From DATFNV01 sp035266225 (lineage in GTDB: Bacteria; Planctomycetota; Planctomycetia; Gemmatales; Gemmataceae), in the NCBI GenBank assembly GCA_035266225.1, contig DATFNV010000128.1, forward strand, positions 12,448 through 76,447: a DNA stretch of 64,000 bases, read 5' to 3'. The notes under the pieces were generated by a model. That model saw only the letters and a program-made list of their open reading frames with translations. It did no database searches and was not told the origin of the DNA. This document shows, one piece after another, positions 62,117-64,000 of the stretch (position 1 is the first letter of the stretch; each line of letters opens with the position of its first letter). Both the position numbers and the translations under genes were made by a program.

Positions 62117-62444
62117 CAATCGGTCTCGCTCTCTCTCCTGCGCGGACGACCCGCGGTCGGGTGGCCATTTCTTCTTCTCATCTCACGCCACACTGCACTT
62201 TTTTCGAGGCCATCGTCATAAATCATTGTGAAGAAATGCTTTACATCTTTCCCCTCGCCATTACCCCTCGCCTGAGTAAACCCCTCCCCCGCAGCAACAA
62301 CCCCCCCCCGCCCACTGTTACCGGCCGTCGAACCAGACGACGACAGGGAGGAGTGTGGCCAAGTTACGGCATTGTAGCGATACGGCCACGGGTGAACTTT
62401 ACCCCGCACCGGGGCTAGATGAACATTTCGCAGGTCCCCTGCCA
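62117..62444. other. Upstream region of E1-beta, locally AT-rich, no supported gene
   Basis: Contains an AT-rich stretch at about 62160-62260, unlike its surroundings, which would suit a leftward promoter for the E1-beta gene; exact elements could not be assigned. A C-tract is at about 62300-62310. A 97-codon minus-strand frame overlapping the E1-beta start by 4 bp shows no family likeness. Confidence 0.4.
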
Positions 62445-62509
62445 GTAGGGAACGCCCTCCGTGGCGTTCCGTAAGTCAGGAGCGGAACGCCACGGAGGGC
62501 GTTCCCTAC
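62445..62509. repeat. Palindrome with about 27-bp arms
   Basis: GTAGGGAACGCCCTCCGTGG continuing CGTTCCG is inverted at the right (CGGAACGCCACGGAGGGCGT, TCCCTAC) around TAAGTCAGGAG. No gene is adjacent on the right; it is of a different sequence family from the others. Confidence 0.85.
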
Positions 62510-62668
62510 AGCCCTACCACTGGCGGCGACTTTCTGAAACGGTCATCTAGCTGTCCCGCGACAAGTTTGGGAAAAGTGACGGAATTGTCTCCGGGCGAAC
62601 GTCGGGGCACCCGTCATAAAGAGCAGAGAGGCCGAGCAATCCCCTGCGGAGGCCATCAACAGAATAAA

Positions 62669-62711
62669 GGGCCGGGTCGGCGGCGGGGCAACCCCGCCGC
62701 TGACCCGGCCC
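62669..62711 (+). terminator. Strong hairpin followed by TTT, terminator-like
   Basis: GGGCCGGGTC and CGGCGGGG pair with CCCCGCCG and GACCCGGCCC around CAA, then CTTTCCGTT. A stem of about 19 bp, with no recognised gene just upstream; the 62530-62668 stretch before it could be an unrecognised small RNA. Confidence 0.55.
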
Positions 62712-62791
62712 TTTCCGTTCCAAGGTCCAGGAAGTAGCCTGGACGGAAAAAACCAAGGATCGGAAGTCGAAAAGACAAATCGTCTTAACGA

Positions 62792-62811
62792 CTCCCGACC
62801 CCTTTTCTCTT
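62792..62811. repeat. Left copy of a 20-bp exact direct repeat
   Basis: CTCCCGACCCCTTTTCTCTT here and again at 63846-63865. The copies bracket an integrase relic and two coupled small genes and could be old attachment sites or insertion borders; alternatively they are members of a dispersed REP-like sequence. Confidence 0.8.
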
Positions 62812-62880
62812 TTTTTCTCTTTTGGGGTGAGGGTTCGTCATTACCACCTTAGCTCAGGAAGCTGTCTCTGTAACACCTTA

Positions 62881-63012
62881 CTGCCAAAGGACTTGAAACT
62901 ACGTCAGTGCCATTCGCTGCGACACACGACCGAGGAGACCCAAAAGCACTACACGCACGACGACACCGCCAACCTGGCCGACGCCGTGAAGGGAATCGAT
63001 TTCGAGGGGTAG
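62881..63012 (+). pseudogene. Tyrosine recombinase (phage-type integrase) relic, C-terminal end
   Basis: The frame reads LPKDLKLRQCHSLRHTTEET, QKHYTHDDTANLADAVKGID, FEG, stop. It joins an H-x-L-R-H-T motif (integrase box II) directly to the T-Q-x-H-Y-T-H motif with the nucleophilic Tyr. About 40 residues that normally lie between them, including the LGH motif, are missing, and no upstream catalytic domain exists. It is therefore a deleted remnant. Just inside the left 20-bp direct repeat. Confidence 0.6.
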
Positions 63013-63044
63013 GCCGGTTATACTCAGACAGGAGGACCACCACT

Positions 63045-63380
63045 ATGCTCACCTTCCCGCTGCACAACGCCGCTCTCGACCTCAAGGGTAAGCCCCCCGA
63101 GGAGCTGCCCCACGGCCTGCTCACGATACCGCCCGAGGTGCGGGAGTTGGTGGAGATGGAGCGTGCGAAGCACTGGCCGGAAGCGTTCGCCAAGGCCCAG
63201 CTTGGGCTCCTCAATGACTGGACCATGCACTGGTACTTCGAGGACCTCTGTCAGGAGGTCACCTACCGGCAGACGCCGGATGGCCCCGAGGTGCTGGCTG
63301 TCGGCTTTGACGAGGCGCTGGCGCTCCAGCGGGCGATGTCACCCGAAGAGCATCGCAAGCTCAAGGGCTACTCGGCATGA
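63045..63380 (+). CDS. Small hypothetical protein (111 aa)
   Basis: Starts at ATG 63045 with AGGAGGA at 63030-63036. The sequence (MLTFPLHNAALDLKGKPPEE, LPHGLLTIPPEVRELVEMER, AKHWPEAFAKAQLGLLNDWT, MHWYFEDLCQEVTYRQTPDG) has no recognised domain; it is acidic, with a predicted alpha-beta mix and no membrane helix. It is coupled to the next gene by a 4-bp ATGA overlap, so the two probably work together. Located inside the 20-bp direct repeats. Confidence 0.7.
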   Translation: MLTFPLHNAALDLKGKPPEELPHGLLTIPPEVRELVEMERAKHWPEAFAKAQLGLLNDWTMHWYFEDLCQEVTYRQTPDGPEVLAVGFDEALALQRAMSPEEHRKLKGYSA

Positions 63381-63844
63381 GCAGACTCGCCATCCCAGTC
63401 AACCGCACTATCCTGCACAACACCGGGGACGTGCTGCTGCGGGCCGAGGTGATCCTGGCACTCAAGGACGGGGCCGGGAATATCACCAACCGACGCTTTC
63501 GGGTCGATTCCGCGACCGACGTCACGACCTTCCCAGCGTTCGACGCCAGGCAACTCGGCCTGCCGATGCCGGTGAACACCTCGCCCGTCCGCCACAACCC
63601 CACGGGCCTTGAGGTTCGCTCCGGCCTCCTGCGCTTTCGCATCGACGGGATGGACCAGACCGAGTACGCGGTCTCGTGCTTTTTCCTGGGCAATCCGAAC
63701 GTCGCGCCGAACCCGGCCATGCCGGCGTTCCTGCCGCGAGCACTCCTCCAGCCGCTCTCGCTCCTTGACCACCTCAAGTTCACGATGGAGAAGGACCCGA
63801 CCAGCGCCGCGATCTACGGCGAGGTGATCATCGAGAAGAAGTAG
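63377..63844 (+). CDS. Retropepsin-fold-like protein (155 aa)
   Basis: ATG overlaps the previous stop (ATGA). The segment RRFRVDSATDVTTFPAFDAR followed by QLGLPMP has the layout of a retropepsin-type aspartyl protease active-site loop (hydrophobic-D-S/T-G/A, then threonine-rich strand, then A..LGL). The third position reads DSAT rather than DTGA/DSGA, so catalysis is doubtful. The rest (HNPTGLEVRSGLLRFRIDGM, FFLGNPN, FLPRALLQPLSLLDHLKFTM) fits a small beta-barrel with a C-terminal LLG..L-like segment. Partner of the 111-aa protein. Confidence 0.6.
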   Translation: MSRLAIPVNRTILHNTGDVLLRAEVILALKDGAGNITNRRFRVDSATDVTTFPAFDARQLGLPMPVNTSPVRHNPTGLEVRSGLLRFRIDGMDQTEYAVSCFFLGNPNVAPNPAMPAFLPRALLQPLSLLDHLKFTMEKDPTSAAIYGEVIIEKK

Positions 63845-63845
63845 G

Positions 63846-63865
63846 CTCCCGACCCCTTTTCTCTT
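63846..63865. repeat. Right copy of the 20-bp exact direct repeat
   Basis: Identical to 62792-62811; begins one base after the stop codon of the retropepsin-like gene. Confidence 0.8.
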
Positions 63866-63896
63866 CCTCGGTGGGCGACAGGTCGGGGACTCTGAA

Positions 63897-64000
63897 CCCC
63901 GGGTGGTGTACACGTAACGCCGGCAGGTAGCAGAGCGCACGCAAGCCCGCGACGAGACGAGCCGGATGCCTTAGTTGGGCAAGTCCGGATCTGCGGGAGG
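63897..64000 (+). ncRNA. Possible group II intron RNA segment (cut by window edge)
   Basis: The end of the window, GAGCCGGATGCCTTAGTTGG followed by GCAAGTCCGGATCTGCGGGAGG, forms a GCCGGA.../...TCCGGAT stem and looks like the conserved segment GAGCCG.ATG..(loop)..GT.CGG.TCTG.GGGGG that precedes the reverse transcriptase frame in bacterial group II introns. The upstream part has the structured, gene-free look of such introns. No reverse transcriptase is visible because the window ends here. Recognition is from memory of the family, not from a model. Confidence 0.4.

Noticed and set aside
62116..62409. 97-codon minus-strand frame overlapping the E1-beta start by 4 bp, possible E1-alpha remnant
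   Set aside because: No thiamine-diphosphate or E1-alpha motif, and composition differs from coding sequence here.
62530..62668. Possible known small RNA (SRP RNA, RNase P RNA or tmRNA) before the terminator-like hairpin
   Set aside because: None of the conserved signatures of these RNAs could be found by eye.

Overview
The window reads as chromosomal DNA of a planctomycete, most likely of the Gemmata/Fimbriiglobus group. This is inferred from very high GC and from lineage-typical families: DUF1501, DUF1549/DUF1553, DUF1559 and DUF1080 proteins, transmembrane Ser/Thr kinases with TPRs or short N-terminal modules, ECF sigma factors next to large membrane sensors, and a giant surface protein beginning with the 'LEDR..PSGD' motif. 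No rRNA, tRNA or CRISPR array was seen.

Layout. 1-5.4 kb: two tandem DUF1501 genes (the first cut by the window edge), a GNAT acetyltransferase, a small conserved-looking protein and a 951-aa Hsp70 homologue. 5.7-12.2 kb: a secreted subtilisin, divergent from a tricorn-like protease, then a tectonin-type propeller protein that looks 5'-truncated. 12.5-14.7 kb: a PpiC/SurA-like isomerase followed by a protein with two cyclic-nucleotide-binding domains and a complete C39 peptidase, but no ABC exporter. 14.9-25.3 kb: an ECF sigma factor, a kinase-TPR protein and a 2090-aa FG-GAP/VCBS surface protein. 25.4-31.2 kb: a nested inverted-repeat element, a second kinase, three related DUF4190/DUF1559 membrane proteins (two with a zinc ribbon) and a six-helix membrane protein. 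31.2-38 kb: a cupin-like exported protein, a dual-specificity phosphatase, a release-factor-like protein, a HAD hydrolase, a YbaK-type deacylase and a DUF1549/DUF1553-DUF1501 pair.

38-43.4 kb holds the most unusual locus: three consecutive SPFH (HflK/HflC) genes, the first of which is fused in frame to a complete P1B-type heavy-metal ATPase. 43.6-53.5 kb: DUF4058, DUF1080, an ECF sigma factor with a FecR-WD40 membrane protein, a PIN/HTH toxin-antitoxin-like pair, an ECF sigma factor with a 1278-aa VIT/VWA protein, a WD40 relic and a small zinc-ribbon protein. 53.7-62.1 kb: a histidine kinase and NtrC-type regulator, then (minus strand) GT2, YdjC-type deacetylase and GT87 genes, and the E1-beta and E2 genes of a 2-oxoacid dehydrogenase with no E1-alpha. 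62.1-64 kb: a degraded mobile zone with a terminator-like hairpin, an integrase relic, two small coupled genes inside a 20-bp direct repeat, and what looks like a piece of a group II intron at the edge.

Gene ends across the window are studded with long palindromes of at least three sequence families. Several run into coding regions; one 64-bp copy lies in frame inside the VIT/VWA gene, and others supply stop codons or C-terminal tails. These elements, the truncated genes and the relics suggest a plastic chromosomal region.
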